From Cichorium intybus (lineage: Eukaryota; Streptophyta; Magnoliopsida; Asterales; Asteraceae), in contig CM042012.1 of NCBI GenBank assembly GCA_023525715.1, forward strand, positions 41,459,528 through 41,523,527: a DNA stretch of 64,000 nt. Reading direction: 5' to 3'. Under the pieces are notes generated by a model, which ran no database searches, was not told where the DNA came from, and saw nothing but the letters and a program-made list of their open reading frames with translations. Positions within the stretch are counted from its first letter, which is position 1. Each line of letters starts with the position of its first letter. The translations under genes and the position numbers were made by a program. Positions 38,212 to 50,896 of the stretch are shown here, piece by piece.

Positions 38212-38607
38212 ATGTCTTACATATGTAAGATGTCAAATAAACGGAATGATAATATAAGATTCTTAGACATGTTAACTACTGATATGGGTCTCATGATTTC
38301 TTCCTTTTATAACGTGACACTACACATATTAAGCTTGGCAGACAGCATGACATACTTACTGCTTCGATCAAATCCTCCACCGTTGCATCAACGCATCCAT
38401 ATTGCAATTGCAATTGTTCGCGGTTTTCATTACGTAAAAGTTAAATTGAATGAAGGATACGCGATGCCTCCAATTTATCCACAGTGGAATTATTTCAAGT
38501 ATGACAATGCATCTGAATGGGCTACTCCTTATGAAAGACAACTACAGATGTACATGAATCATTTCCGCTCTAATCGTAGCACTGAAAGAGTTGTATTGAA
38601 TGATTGA
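38212..38607 (+). pseudogene. C-terminal end of a plant MULE-encoded protein (OTU-like tail)
   Basis: The translation contains [40 protein letters not shown] and a C-terminal segment ending in VVLND and a stop. I recognise this layout (MPDMG...RYNV, then HFVQV..., PPxxxxW, then a final aromatic- and methionine-rich helix) from the long proteins of plant Mutator-like elements that end in an OTU-type cysteine-protease-like domain. Only this tail remains. The transposase core and zinc finger are gone, displaced by the LARD-like insertion and the duplication at 37899. It sits about 440 bp from the right terminal inverted repeat, where the 3' end of a MULE gene belongs. The family call rests on remembered similarity. 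Confidence 0.6.
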
Positions 38608-39128
<521 letters not shown>

Positions 39129-39465
39129 GTTACTAAATTAGCAAAGACTTGCAAATGAATATTAAGGGAGATGACGAAACCATGTCATGCGAATAGGGAG
39201 AAATATACTTTTTATTTTTAATTGTTTGTAGTAATATTTTTGTTAGCATTAACTTCAGTTAAATGTTTATTACTATTAATTTATGATATATTATATTATT
39301 ATTATTATTATATAGTATACATATTTTACTTATGAGTTATATTTTTAAATATAATATTGATATAAATTTTTATTGAATGTTTGTTGATAATTGAATAGTT
39401 AATGATATGTTAGTGAGACCGTGATTTAAAAGGTTTTGAGATTGTATTAATGTAAGAACTAGGCG
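39129..39465. repeat. Repeat unit RU, copy B, second part
   Basis: Continues copy B after the Mutator-like element. 39250-39450 matches about 14790-14980. Confidence 0.75.
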
Positions 39466-42400
39466 TATACTCGTGTGTTGCGTAGGAGTAAACTTATAAT
39501 GACAAAATATATTGACAGATCAAATATGAATATAAATACATGAAATCTGAAGAAAAAAATACAAAACCAAATATAAATCAATCATGTCATATGTATACAT
39601 AATAATTTATCATCCAAAATTAGAACAAAAAACATAATCATGTTTTTTAAGTCAATTACTATAGACAGGTCAACATTAAAAATATAATAAAATACATTTA
39701 AATGATTATCTAAAAAATAAAATAACAGATGGTAGTAATAACATATATGTAGTCTATGATAAGCATATTGTTGTTGATTATTTTCTGTGAGACTCGTAAG
39801 TGTGATAATATCATTTAATAATTTTGTGAGGTATGCTTCAAATTGATAAATAATTACTACGTAGGAGTTGAAATGTTGTATTATCAAAATAATACTTTAA
39901 TCAAATTAACATATATAATACTTTAATTTTTTCTGAATAAAAAGCATTTAATTGAAAAATATTTAATAAAAAATATACGAATATATATATATTACATTTA
40001 TTATTAGAAAAAAAAATTTTGACTTTTTGTTTTAGTATAAATAAGTAGGAACATTCAAAGTATATTTGCGTGTTCTCAACTCATTTTTTTCCTACATCTT
40101 ATTTTTCAAACTAAACGACTTAATCTAGTTATGTGAACTATATGTATACCGTTATATTAACCAAGAAGTCATAAGTAACACTTAAATACCATAAGTTAAA
40201 AAATTTAGGTTGTAGTAGTTAATTAGTTAAAAGATAAAGATGTTTAGCATTTAAATAAATTAATGTAGTAGTTAAATAACAGAAAATTGAATAGTTGAGA
40301 GTTTCAATTGGATATGGTTTAAGATAGAGAACATATCTTGCACCAAATTGATTTGAATGACTTATACCAACATTGAAATAATGATTTTTATTTTAAGTTG
40401 ATATAAAACATAGTAACTATTTTGAATTATATTCAATTTAGTGTTATTTTTAATTATATGTATGATTAATTAATTAAGATGGACATATTTTAGAACGACA
40501 TTATTCCAATGACGTTTACTTGTGGTTTGCACGTAAATCAATTAAAATATAATATATCATTAGTATTATTTTTAACTATTGTTATGCTCAATTAATTTGA
40601 AAATAACTTATTTGCCTAATTTTTTAACTTTGATCATGATTATTTCCAATATCAAACATTATTTTTTGTTTGTAAGGAAACAATGTAATTTTAATTAAAT
40701 GTTAAATTTAACTATTATTATTGTTAGTTATATTTAAAACTATATTTTTTAAAAACATTGCATGATTATAAAAAATAGATTTTGGACAATATTTTAATTA
40801 ATTTGGCATTTCAATATAGCTTTTACATTTAAAAGGTATAGCTATTTAAAAAATAGTTTTTGGATTTTCTTTTATGTTTAATTGAAATTTTGATTTATGT
40901 TTTCTCTTTAACGTTATATTTAAATTAACGAATTAACTATAATATATCAATTATTCAAAAGTTGTGATATTAAAATGATAATGTTTTACATACGACGGTA
41001 TATTAAACTAATAAAGAAGTATATTGTATTAAAAATTAAAGTGTTAGCATTGGAAGTGGAATAATAAAGAAGTTTTATATATAAAAAAATCAACTTAATA
41101 TAGTATAAGGTAATTTTTTTATATCTGTAACAAATAAAAAAATACATTAAACTTTATTTCGTATTTATCAAGAAATAATACATATAAGAAATAAAAAAAT
41201 GATCAAGCTCATATTTTCCTACATTTAACATCTTCATATTTCATACACACGTATTTTTATATAAATACAATCATTTGACTTGGAATCTCCATCGTAGATC
41301 TTAAGAACACCATACGAACAATAAAAAAACCTATTAATAAATAGGTTGACTTATACAAAATGGCATCTTCTAAAGTCGCGTACTTCTTTTTCGTTCCATA
41401 CAAATACACACACCTCTCCCGATGTAGATTTTTATGTGTTATCAAGTCATAACCTCCTCCATACTATTCTCTAAACTCTAACAACATCATCTAGCTATGT
41501 CAACTATTTATATATCTACTAAGCAATAGGTGTCATAAGTACCAATTTAATATCATAAATTATAAAACTTTTGAGATATATTGATTAATTAAGATATAAG
41601 TTAAAGAAACTCTTGAGTGATAGATGTTAATTAGTGAAAGTTGAAGTGTTGAGGGAGTTTCAAATGAATATGGTGCAAGTATTTAGTTTATCTTGAACCA
41701 CAATGTTTCAATGGCCTCTATTATTTGAAACTAGGCGTATTCTTGCGCGTTGCGCATGAGTAAAATAATATAGTAAAAATATATTGACCGATCAAATATA
41801 AATATAAACACTTTGAATTTAATCAAAACATGCAGAACAAAAAATAAATCAGTCATTTGACATATATATCAATATTAATTTTTTATTCAAACATCAAACA
41901 GAAAAACATAATCACATTTTTGTAGTCAATTATTATGGATGGTCTAACATTAATAATATATGGAGATATATTTACAAAATTATCTCAAAATTTAAAGTAA
42001 GTTTAAAATAAAACATACCATAACACCATACATTAATTAAGATATTAAGTATATTATATTAATAATTCAGAAAGTCTATTTTAATGATAATATTTTATAT
42101 CTAATAAATTAGTTAATGTTGGAAGTTGAATAGTTAGGAGTTTCATATCAATATAATGAAAGTAAAAATGCTTCAATAAATATAATAAAGATTATAAATC
42201 GTTAATCGCAACCGATATTTTGTATCAATAATATTGTTTTTAACCAAAAGTCGAACAAAATAATGTAATAATCTATTTTAAGTCAATTTTATATGGACAA
42301 TCCAATATTAAAAATATAGCACAACACATTGACATGAATTATAATACATACATTATGTTATGTGAATGTATTATGTAAATCATACTTTAGTTAAATTAAC

Positions 42401-42937
42401 AGATATAATATTTCAAATTCTCTTTCTAAAACAAAAAAGAATGAAATATAAATAGAAAAAAGTAATAAAACTAATATAAATATAATATAAATTACAACTT
42501 ATAACCAAAACTTAAAATAAATATATGTTTTAATAAAATAAATTTTGATATAATTTATAGTTGCATAAGAAATATATAAATATGCATTAATAAATTTTAT
42601 TTCCGCCAGTTTTATTTCCTTAATTATTTTTCCTTTAAAATGATTTCTAGTAGATTTTCATTTTTGTTAAATCTTAGTAACTAAAATTTTTATGATGATT
42701 TACTACTAAAGTTTTTTCTTGCATTTATGTAAAGTTATTTTTAACGTTTCGAATGTTTAACTTCTTACATGACAATAATGTCACACCTTTTATATAATTT
42801 TCTTTGTAAAATAATGCTAATCCTAAAAATGATTCTACAAATCAAATGACCACTAAATACTTTATCAAACAGCATAAGCCCACTTATTCAATCAATATAA
42901 AACCATTTATTGGTGAATATGGATTAGAAAATAACAA

Positions 42938-42941
<4 letters not shown>

Positions 42942-43006
<65 letters not shown>
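42942..43006. repeat. (TA)n microsatellite
   Basis: About 32 TA units inside the second Helitron-like unit. Confidence 0.95.
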
Positions 43007-43010
<4 letters not shown>

Positions 43011-43235
43011 TAAAATATACATACTTGAGGATCAACTATAGACTCTCAAATCATAAAAAATTACTAATTACAATGAATAATCAATCTATTATACATCTTT
43101 TTATCTTTATATTGTGATAGAACCAATATGCACTTTGTTTCTTGTCTTGCAACTTGCAGATTGCTTTGACATCTTCACGTTTCTCCTTCCTAATACAATA
43201 TAAACATATGTACCTTCAAAATATATGCTCTCAAC

Positions 43236-43418
43236 CAGGGGCGGACCTATGTAAGAGCCCGGGTGGGCACGTGCCCCCCTGAAATTTTACCCCGTAGTGT
43301 AAAAAAAAATTTATATATAGGTGTCCCCCGTCTAAAAAAATGTGCTCCTCATTGCCTCTCGTGTCCATTTTTCCTGGGTCAGTGCCCCCCGTGTCCATTT
43401 ATCCTGAGTCCGCCCCTG
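43236..43418. mobile_element. hAT-type MITE
   Basis: 183 bp with inverted ends CAGGGGCGGACC and GTCCGCCCCTG, and perfect 8-bp target duplications CTCTCAAC at 43228-43235 and 43419-43426. It is GC-richer than its surroundings and non-coding. It inserted into the Helitron-like unit. Confidence 0.93.
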
Positions 43419-43791
43419 CTCTCAACCATGTCGTTTTTCGCTTTCATGTGACTTGTAATTTGTTATACGTCTTCATGTTTCTCCTTCGTAATACAATATA
43501 AAATATGTAACTTCAAAGTGTGTGTGTTCTCAAATCATCTTTTCTTCCATCTTATTCTCCAAGCTAGAATCAAATTTATAGGTGAATTATATGTAACTCT
43601 TATATTAATTAGGTGTGTTAAGTACCAATAAGTATCATAGGTTAAAAAAACTCTTGAGTTGTATGCGTTTAATTACTTGAAAGTTGTAAAGCCTTGAAAG
43701 TTTCAAATGAATATAATTCAAGATATTGACCTATCTTGAACCACATTCATTTGGATGGCCTCTATTATAAGATTTATATAGATATAGATAT

Positions 43792-44658
43792 AGATAATAT
43801 AAAAATCAAAAGCTAAACGCTAAACGCTCTAAAAAATTATTTGAAATAACTTTTAGATTAGGAGCGTTTTGTTAAAAATAAAAGCTAAACGCTAAACGCT
43901 CTAAAAAATTATTTGAAATAACTTTTAGATTAGGAGTGTTTTGTTAAAAATAAAAGCTAAACGCTTTTGCTGTCGAACGAAGTTTTTTTTTCGAGCTTTT
44001 ATCTAGAAGCTAAAAATTAAACGTCCACAAAAGCTTTCAAACTCTACGTGTCGAACACGCCCTAAGGACGATTCGAAAATATCGTCTAGTATTTAAATGC
44101 ACGTTTTAATTAAATAGCTATATATACATCAATAAACAAATCACAAATAAACCGAATAGAATGTAATCTAGAAGTTTGCCATTATATCTATTTCTAATTT
44201 CAAATTAAATATTCACAAACCAAACATGAAAATTCACAAATTAAATCCATTTAAATTTTGCCAATTAAGTTTAATGTGATACTATCAGATAGAGAAAATA
44301 TTAAATAAATTTGAAACATTTAAAACTTACAAACAAAATAAAGTGATCTCTAACTTTTATAAAAAATAAAAAACTCTATCCAATAAACTCAATTTTCAAA
44401 AAGTCAAAACATAGCAAGCCTTCTTCATATTGCTAAATCTCTAAAAGGCTGCTATAAAATTTAGGAAACTATTAATAATAAACCAATTATAAACATTAAA
44501 GTAAAGAAATATAACTCTTAACTTTTATCAAAAAGAGTGAAACAAAACGAAGCCTAAAACGGACCATTTGCGGGCCACGGCCGGATAGGTCGGACCAAAT
44601 CAGATCCTGCTATCACTTCAATTCATTGTAGCTTTTGGTATGACCTTCCTAGCATATA
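43792..44658. repeat. Repeat unit RU, copy B, third part, with a small repeat-rich insertion
   Basis: 44110-44175 matches 15170-15240, and 44205-44640 matches 22820-23270. The first 270 bases hold a tandem repeat, probably a separate MITE. Confidence 0.75.
43808..44068. repeat. 72-bp tandem repeat in a MITE-like block
   Basis: Units begin AAAAGCTAAACGCTAAACGC at 43808 and 43880, with a partial at 43952. The block ends in TCGAACACGCCCTAA, a sequence type common at ends of plant hAT-type MITEs. The opposite end is not clear. Confidence 0.65.
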
Positions 44659-45545
44659 TCTATACTTATATCTATATCTATATTTATATCTATATATCTA
44701 TATAAATCTTATAAAGGAGGCCATCCAAATGATATGATTCAAGATATGTCTCATTCTTGCACCATATTCATTTGAAACCTCCACAACTTTTCAACTTTCA
44801 AGCAATTAATCACTACCACTCAAACGTTTTCTAACTTATGGCTTCTTATTATTAGATTTAATAGGTTTTAACTAATTGTTTCTTCATATTTATAAAACTA
44901 ATGACTTTTTATCTTCCTCTCATTAATATGTAGTGAGTATATTAGTAATATATAAACAAGATTTTCTCACAAAAATCATCATATTTTGAAGAGTTTGTGA
45001 TGCAAATATGAAGAGGAAGAAATGGGTTTTGAAGCATCAATGGTTATAATGTTACATTTCTTGGTATAATATAGTTTGTGATGAGAGGTAAATCTACAAT
45101 ACCAATAATCTTCTTTTTTAGTAAAAGGATAAAAAAACGAGAGCTTGATAAATTTTCTCAAAAAAGAAAACATATCAAATGTATGTTGGTGCTTATATGT
45201 TCTTTTTGTATGATTTATGAATGTTCAATATGTTGTTTTTGAATATAAATGTTATCATAGGTGTTTTAAGATTTTTGTGTTATTAAAAGTTGTTGTATTA
45301 ATTTTCTTTCGTATTATTTGTTCTTTGTTATGTATAAAGATCAATATGTTTGTTATTCAATATATACATATACACACATCAATTTAATGTGATAGATGAT
45401 CAACGAGTTGTTCAAAAAAAAGATGATCAATGATTTAAAATTATGATTAACAAATATTTTTTATTGTTTATTTATTAATATATTAATTTAATAATCACAA
45501 AAATCATTCATATTATTAGTTTGTACTCATAAATGTTATGATAAA

Positions 45546-45615
<70 letters not shown>

Positions 45616-46537
45616 GATATTATAATATTTATTATGCTAACTCATTTTAAATAAACGTTAGCTTTTAGTTGTTACATTTGACGACAAAATATATTTTTAA
45701 TGTTATTGTATATGTAATGTGTAAAATTTGTTGAATCGGTATACGATAGCCTCTAGCATGATCAATTGGTATATTGTTATTATTTTGTATTTAAATAAAT
45801 TATTATTTAAATTTGATATCAATATTCAACAACCAATTTAGTTAAAGTTGAAAATACATTATTTTTTATATTTAATGTTAGTATTATTCATTATTTTAAA
45901 TTCCATAAGTATCAATTAACTATATTAAGGTTAAAACCATTTGGAATTATAGTGATTTAATGATAAGTAAGATTAGTTAGAATTAAAGAGTTTTGACATT
46001 AAAATAACTATTTAATGGAATCAGTTAATTTTCATTGAATATGTGGTTTAATATAAATAGTTAACTTCAACCATATGAAAGACGATTGAATTATTTTAGT
46101 AATTGTGTAGGATATGAGAAGCAACAAATCTTAAAAATAAAAATGTTATAATGAGACCAGGGATGGTATTTGTTTATGCTATAATATATTTGTCTTTATT
46201 TTTGTATTTTCATTTTCTGTTGCAAATAAATAAAAAATAATTATGATGCAAAATAAATAAATATCTATTTTCAAGCATATTATTCTGAATATTATTTGTT
46301 AATTGCATTTTATTATTATAACTACTTTAAAATATTTAATTTTCAGCTTTCGAATAGATATCTATTTTTTATTATTGTTAAATATAATGTTAGAAGTGTA
46401 TATCAACCTTTTATTTTAGTATAAGAGTATTATTTTATAGTTAACAACAATAAACTAATTATTATTCACAATATATATTTGTTAGTATATTTATTATATA
46501 ATTTTTATTCCTGCGCAACGCGTGGATATTCGCCTTG
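44659..46537 (+). mobile_element. Helitron-like non-autonomous element
   Basis: Begins TCTATACTTATATC (Helitron-type 5' end) and ends with a GC hairpin region CTGCGCAACGCG followed by TGGATATTCGCCTTG (the usual CTAG end is altered). It lies in the opposite direction to the 39466-43791 cluster. 44690-44780 is the reverse complement of 43690-43790. RU copy A runs through this point without it. No Rep/helicase was seen. The (TA)n tract at 45551-45612 is inside. Confidence 0.6.
45551..45612. repeat. (AT)n microsatellite
   Basis: About 31 units. Confidence 0.95.
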
Positions 46538-46643
46538 TGTTTTTATATTTCGTCATTCCCTTCACACATGCACAATTTTCTTTGGTTCGTCTACTTTTGG
46601 GTGCATTCGGTTTACTCAGGATTGCTCTACATCATCCTCCGTA
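46538..46643. repeat. Repeat unit RU, copy B, fourth part
   Basis: Matches 23290-23404 (TCATTCCCTTCACACATGCA shared). Confidence 0.75.
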
Positions 46644-47096
46644 TGTTAGTTTTATTTTCATAATCAAAACACAAAATCGCGGAAGCCTACACAAAGATCA
46701 AGAGCTTGAATCTGATAAGAGAAATAAACAATGGAAAAGAGAATGTGTACCTGCTTCCATTGAAACTTTTGGATCTGGTGAGTGAGATTGGTTTTCCAGT
46801 TGATCTCAAGACTATCTCTCAAATCCCTCTGCAAAGCCTCACGAATTTTCAGTGGGTATTTCGTGTTCTTAAAGATGCTCCTCATCATGTGTATATATAG
46901 ATGGAGATATACCCTAATATGAGAGATGGAAGGGATCTGGAGGACCTTGAGTCAAACCGGGAACTCAATCCACTATGACAAGTGTATATAATTATAAAAT
47001 CGGTCCATCAACAATTTTGTATTATTGCCATAATAATCTAAATCTAATGATAACAATATATTGCATTTTATGAAGTGGTCTCAGGATTATCTTACA
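46644..47096 (-). repeat. 3' LTR of the copia element
   Basis: 453 bp. Minus-strand TATA box CTATATATAC near 46891-46900. Confidence 0.92.
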
Positions 47097-47488
47097 ATCT
47101 CCCACTGGACCATGAATATCTAAATACACATATAACTGTATAAGCGCTTTAATGTATGTTATTATAGTATTGGTACCCTCAAACAATCTCGTCCATTAAT
47201 CATAATTGTATAGGATCAAAACAGTCTTTGTTACAATCAACATAACTAAATTCATCAATGGTCACATATACAAGTACAAATAAATGACATAGATTAAGAA
47301 ACACAAATATGTATGTTTAACTTCAAATAGAATTTTCTACGAGTTCCTCTTTAACTTGAAGTGAGATCAAACTTCAAATAAGTGCAAATAGTAGTGAAAT
47401 AAACTGAATTCTTAATTCTCTACAGAAAAAAAACATAATTGTTCTTTAACTAAATCATAAAGCACCAAAATAAAATGCAAAACTCCCA
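47097..47488 (-). other. 3' untranslated region and polypurine tract of the copia element
   Basis: Purine tract at 47097-47108 (minus strand CCAGTGGGAGAT). No coding signal between it and the pol stop. Confidence 0.6.
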
Positions 47489-48124
47489 CTAAACCAAAAT
47501 GTCATCAATCTTTATCACACCCATATGTGTAGTATGCTCATGAAATACATTGGGAGGTAATCCCTTCGTGAGCGGATCCGCTATCATGGAGTTTTTCCCG
47601 ATATGCTCTATTAGAATCTTTCCATTTTGCACTCTTTCTTTAACAACCAAAAACTTAATGTCAATATGCTTTGCCTTGGTAGAACTTCTGTTGTTGTTGG
47701 AATATAACACTGCTGACTTATTGTCACAATACAACTTCAGTGGTCTTTCAACACTAACAATACGCAGCCCCGTGACAAAATTCCGCAACCATATTCCGTG
47801 ATCTGATGCCTCAAAGCATGCTACAAATTTTGCCGCCATGGTGGAAGGAGTAATCGAAGTCTTCTTAGCACTCTTCCATGAAATAGCTCCTCCTGCTAAC
47901 AGGTAAATGTAGCCTGATGTGGACTTGAGACTGTCTTGGCATCCAGCAAAATCAGAATCAGAATAACCAATGATCTCCAATACATCTGATTTCTTGTATG
48001 TCAGCATGTAGTCCTTTGTTCTCTGTAGATATCTCAAAACCCTTTTGGCTGCTTTCCAATGGTCCATACCAGGATTCCTTAGATATCTTCCCAACATCCC
48101 TACAATAAATGATATATTGGGACG
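47489..48124 (-). pseudogene. Copia pol, 3' part (end of RT linker and RNase H)
   Basis: Continues the pol frame interrupted at 57977. Motifs include LGRYLRNPG, SDSDFAGCQDS and CDNKSAVLYSNNN, and the copia end motif IADPLTKGLPP. The usual glutamate of the RNase H active site (MAAEFVA in relatives) is replaced by lysine, so the text reads MAAKFVA, and the enzyme would probably be inactive. The frame continues upstream into the Tekay LTR (to 48196), which is an artefact of the insertion. It stops 390 bases before the 3' LTR. Confidence 0.85.
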
Positions 48125-50520
48125 TGAAATGACCCAAATTAATAACATAAATATGTAAAATAAGGTGTGTGATATTATGTTTGGAACAAAGGGCAAATTA
48201 GTCTTTTGTCATATTTTGGACCTTGGTGAAAAATAATTTTTTTTGTGGGGCAATTATGTAAGAAAAAGGGACTTCATGTAAAAAAAATTAGATTATGGTG
48301 TCAACAATTCAAGAATTGGAACTTGAGGGGTGAAATTGAAAATTTAGAACTATAAATAGGAGAAAAATCTCCCATAGTTCCCGAGAAATTGAAGGTTCAC
48401 GAGAAATTGAAGTGGTGATTGGAGCAGGAATTGAAGAATCAAGCTTGAAGATTGTGACTTCCAAGTCATCTAAGGTGAGAATTTCACCTTTGTAAGCTAG
48501 TTAAATCATTTTGAGTTATTTTGAATGGGTGAAAACGAAATTCAGAAGTTGTGGGAGGTTTGTTTTAAGTTTCTAACCTTTGAATCATATTCTAAACATC
48601 ATTGGAACTCAATTCCACCTTTGGAAACAATTAGAAGCAAAAGGAATTGAGAATTTTGTTCAAGAACCCTAGAATTCGGGTTTGTGAAGATTTATTTGAT
48701 TCTAGTGTTTATGGGGTAATAAGTGTTATATAGGAGGCTTAGTAATACTCTAAATATCATGTTTTAACCTTCAATTGAATTGGGTTTGAGCTGGAACCAA
48801 GCAGATCAACGATTAAAAATGTGCAGGAAAATGGTAATTGGAAGGGTGGAATGGAATTGGTGATTCCATGAATGAAACCTATAGAAATGGATAATGAGCG
48901 TCATGAATTAGTAATTAATGAAGTATGTTTTGGGTTTTAAAACCCCTAATTTATCTCCCCTTGATCATATAAAGATATATATAAAAGATAGAAAAAAATG
49001 GACCCTTGTATTAGAATTTATGGCACATGAGCTTTCTTAGAGCTCTTGTGACATCATGTGGTCTTAACCATTAAGTCATGAACTAAATAAGACTTAATGG
49101 GATTAAAAATATGTTCTTAACATGTTAGAAGGTTAATAGAACCTATTGGCAAAGTTTCGTTAAGTTTGGAAACAAACTGAATCCAGAAATGGACTAAAAC
49201 TACAAAAAACGAACAAAAACTGGAAGCTGAAAATGGGACTGCAGGATTCTAAACGACCCGTGTGAATCTGGCACGACCCCGTGTGAAATGAGGCAGTAGC
49301 TTGGACATCTTGGAAGCCTTACACGACCCCGTGTGAATCCTACACGACCCGTGTGACCCGAATTCATGCAATTCACTCCCGTTATGACCCATATTAGTAT
49401 AATAAAGATTCTAATGAGTTATAGAGTCATAGAATGAATGTTAATGTATGATATATTAAATATAGGTGCAAGTCAAGTGATTGAGCATCATCGAAAGGGT
49501 AAAGAACCAAGGAACGTCTAATCAAAATTTCAAGATCTATAAGGTGAGTACATGTAGTATTTTTACCCATTTTTGGGATACATGGCAAGTAAGTATTTTC
49601 AGATTTCATATAATATTTTTATGTGTGAAAATATACGCAAGAATGATATTTTCTAGCTTAATTGGAAAGTACACTGCTATATGTGAAAGTTGAGTTTTGA
49701 TTACAAACCATATACGTATGATTTTGGCAATAGCCTAGATTATGATAAAAGCATGTTTAAGTCAAAGGTTTGGCATTTAGCCATTATGTGTACAAGTAAT
49801 GTTTCAGTATGCAGAAAGTATTTTATATATGACTGGTATTTGTAGCTAGCAATGTTAGTAAGGGAACTATGTTCCACCTACCCGGTTTAGGTAAGGAGTC
49901 TACTGGGGAAAAGCCCCTTCGCGAAGTAGACTGCCTAAGCAACTTCTACTGTGAGGATTGATCCGTTCTTTCTAGCTGTAGAGACTTGGGGTATCACTTA
50001 TAGTGATTAAAGCCCTAAGTATAAAAATCCAGCAAGTTTATAAAACCAGTCAAAGAAAGTATGGAAGAAGCTATTTTTGCAAAGTATGATATAAAATGAT
50101 TTTGAAAAGTAAAAAGGTATAGTATGTTTATACTATAAAGTTTTGGCAATGGTTTATGTTATAAATTTTTATAAAAGATCGGAAAAGAAATTTAATGTTT
50201 GAGTCTAAAACTCATGTAACTCACGAGACATTTTTGTCTTACGTATTCTATTTTTATGCCATATATTCCAGGTTCTGGTACGAAGATGTGAGATAGTTTG
50301 AAGTTGTAAAATAAGTCCTAGAGTGTGGAAGAGTGGAGCTGGATACAGCTATCATGTATTGGTATTGATTAAATCCTTTCTCTTAAACTTATGGTTGTTT
50401 GATATGTATTTGTAACACCCCTTGTTCTATTTAAGCAAATACAATGGTTTTTGTTAAACCGTATTTTGTAAAATATGCTTTTATGTAATATAAATGGTTT
50501 GTAAAAGTTGGGGCGTTACA
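48125..50520 (+). repeat. 5' LTR of the Tekay-type element
   Basis: 2396 bp, TGAAATGACCC...GGGGCGTTACA. Promoter box TATAAATAGG at 48351-48360. Confidence 0.93.
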
Positions 50521-50523
50521 AGT

Positions 50524-50536
50524 TGGTATCAGAGCC
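50524..50536 (+). promoter_or_regulatory. Primer binding site of the Tekay-type element
   Basis: TGGTATCAGAGCC three bases after the LTR. Confidence 0.92.
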
Positions 50537-50896
50537 ATAGTTTAAGCGAATTAGGATTGGATCATTCCACTCCTAGGCTTAGACTTGTGAAATAGTGAGT
50601 TATATAGTTTTATTATGTCTTAAGGCATTAAGACATTATTTGTTAATAGAATTATATGGGTATATTTATGAGTAAAAGTAGCTAGTTGATACTAGTGAAC
50701 GGTAGAACCGAGCGGAAACATTGGGAACAACATGTGTAGGTGATTATGGTAATATGGGCCAGTATTATCATAATCACAGGACGCATATTGAGCCTAGTGT
50801 AGCCACAAGGGGATACTGAGAAACTGGTGGAAGAAGTAGTAATCTAATATTTATGACATATTATGAAATACTAAAGTATTGGAATTTTATAGCAAA
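50537..50896 (+). other. Leader of the Tekay-type element
   Basis: Untranslated region between the primer site and the gag ATG at 50897. No feature seen. Confidence 0.6.

Larger units (their letters stand above)
39466..43791 (-). mobile_element. Cluster of Helitron-like non-autonomous elements
   Basis: Two related units start at 39466 and 41732 with ACTAGGCGTAT, then a small GC hairpin (GCGCGTTGCGC in the second). Reversed, this reads hairpin-spacer-CTAGT, the layout of Helitron 3' ends. The second unit (about 41732-43791) ends with GATATAGATATAGA followed by T. Reversed, this is a TC-starting 5' end. Interiors share long stretches (39511-39690 with 41770-41960). No Rep/helicase is present. 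The first unit lacks the typical 5' end and may be composite. Confidence 0.55.

Noticed and set aside
48125..48196. N-terminal extension of the copia RNase H frame
   Set aside because: These codons belong to the inserted Tekay LTR. The copia sequence ends at 48124.
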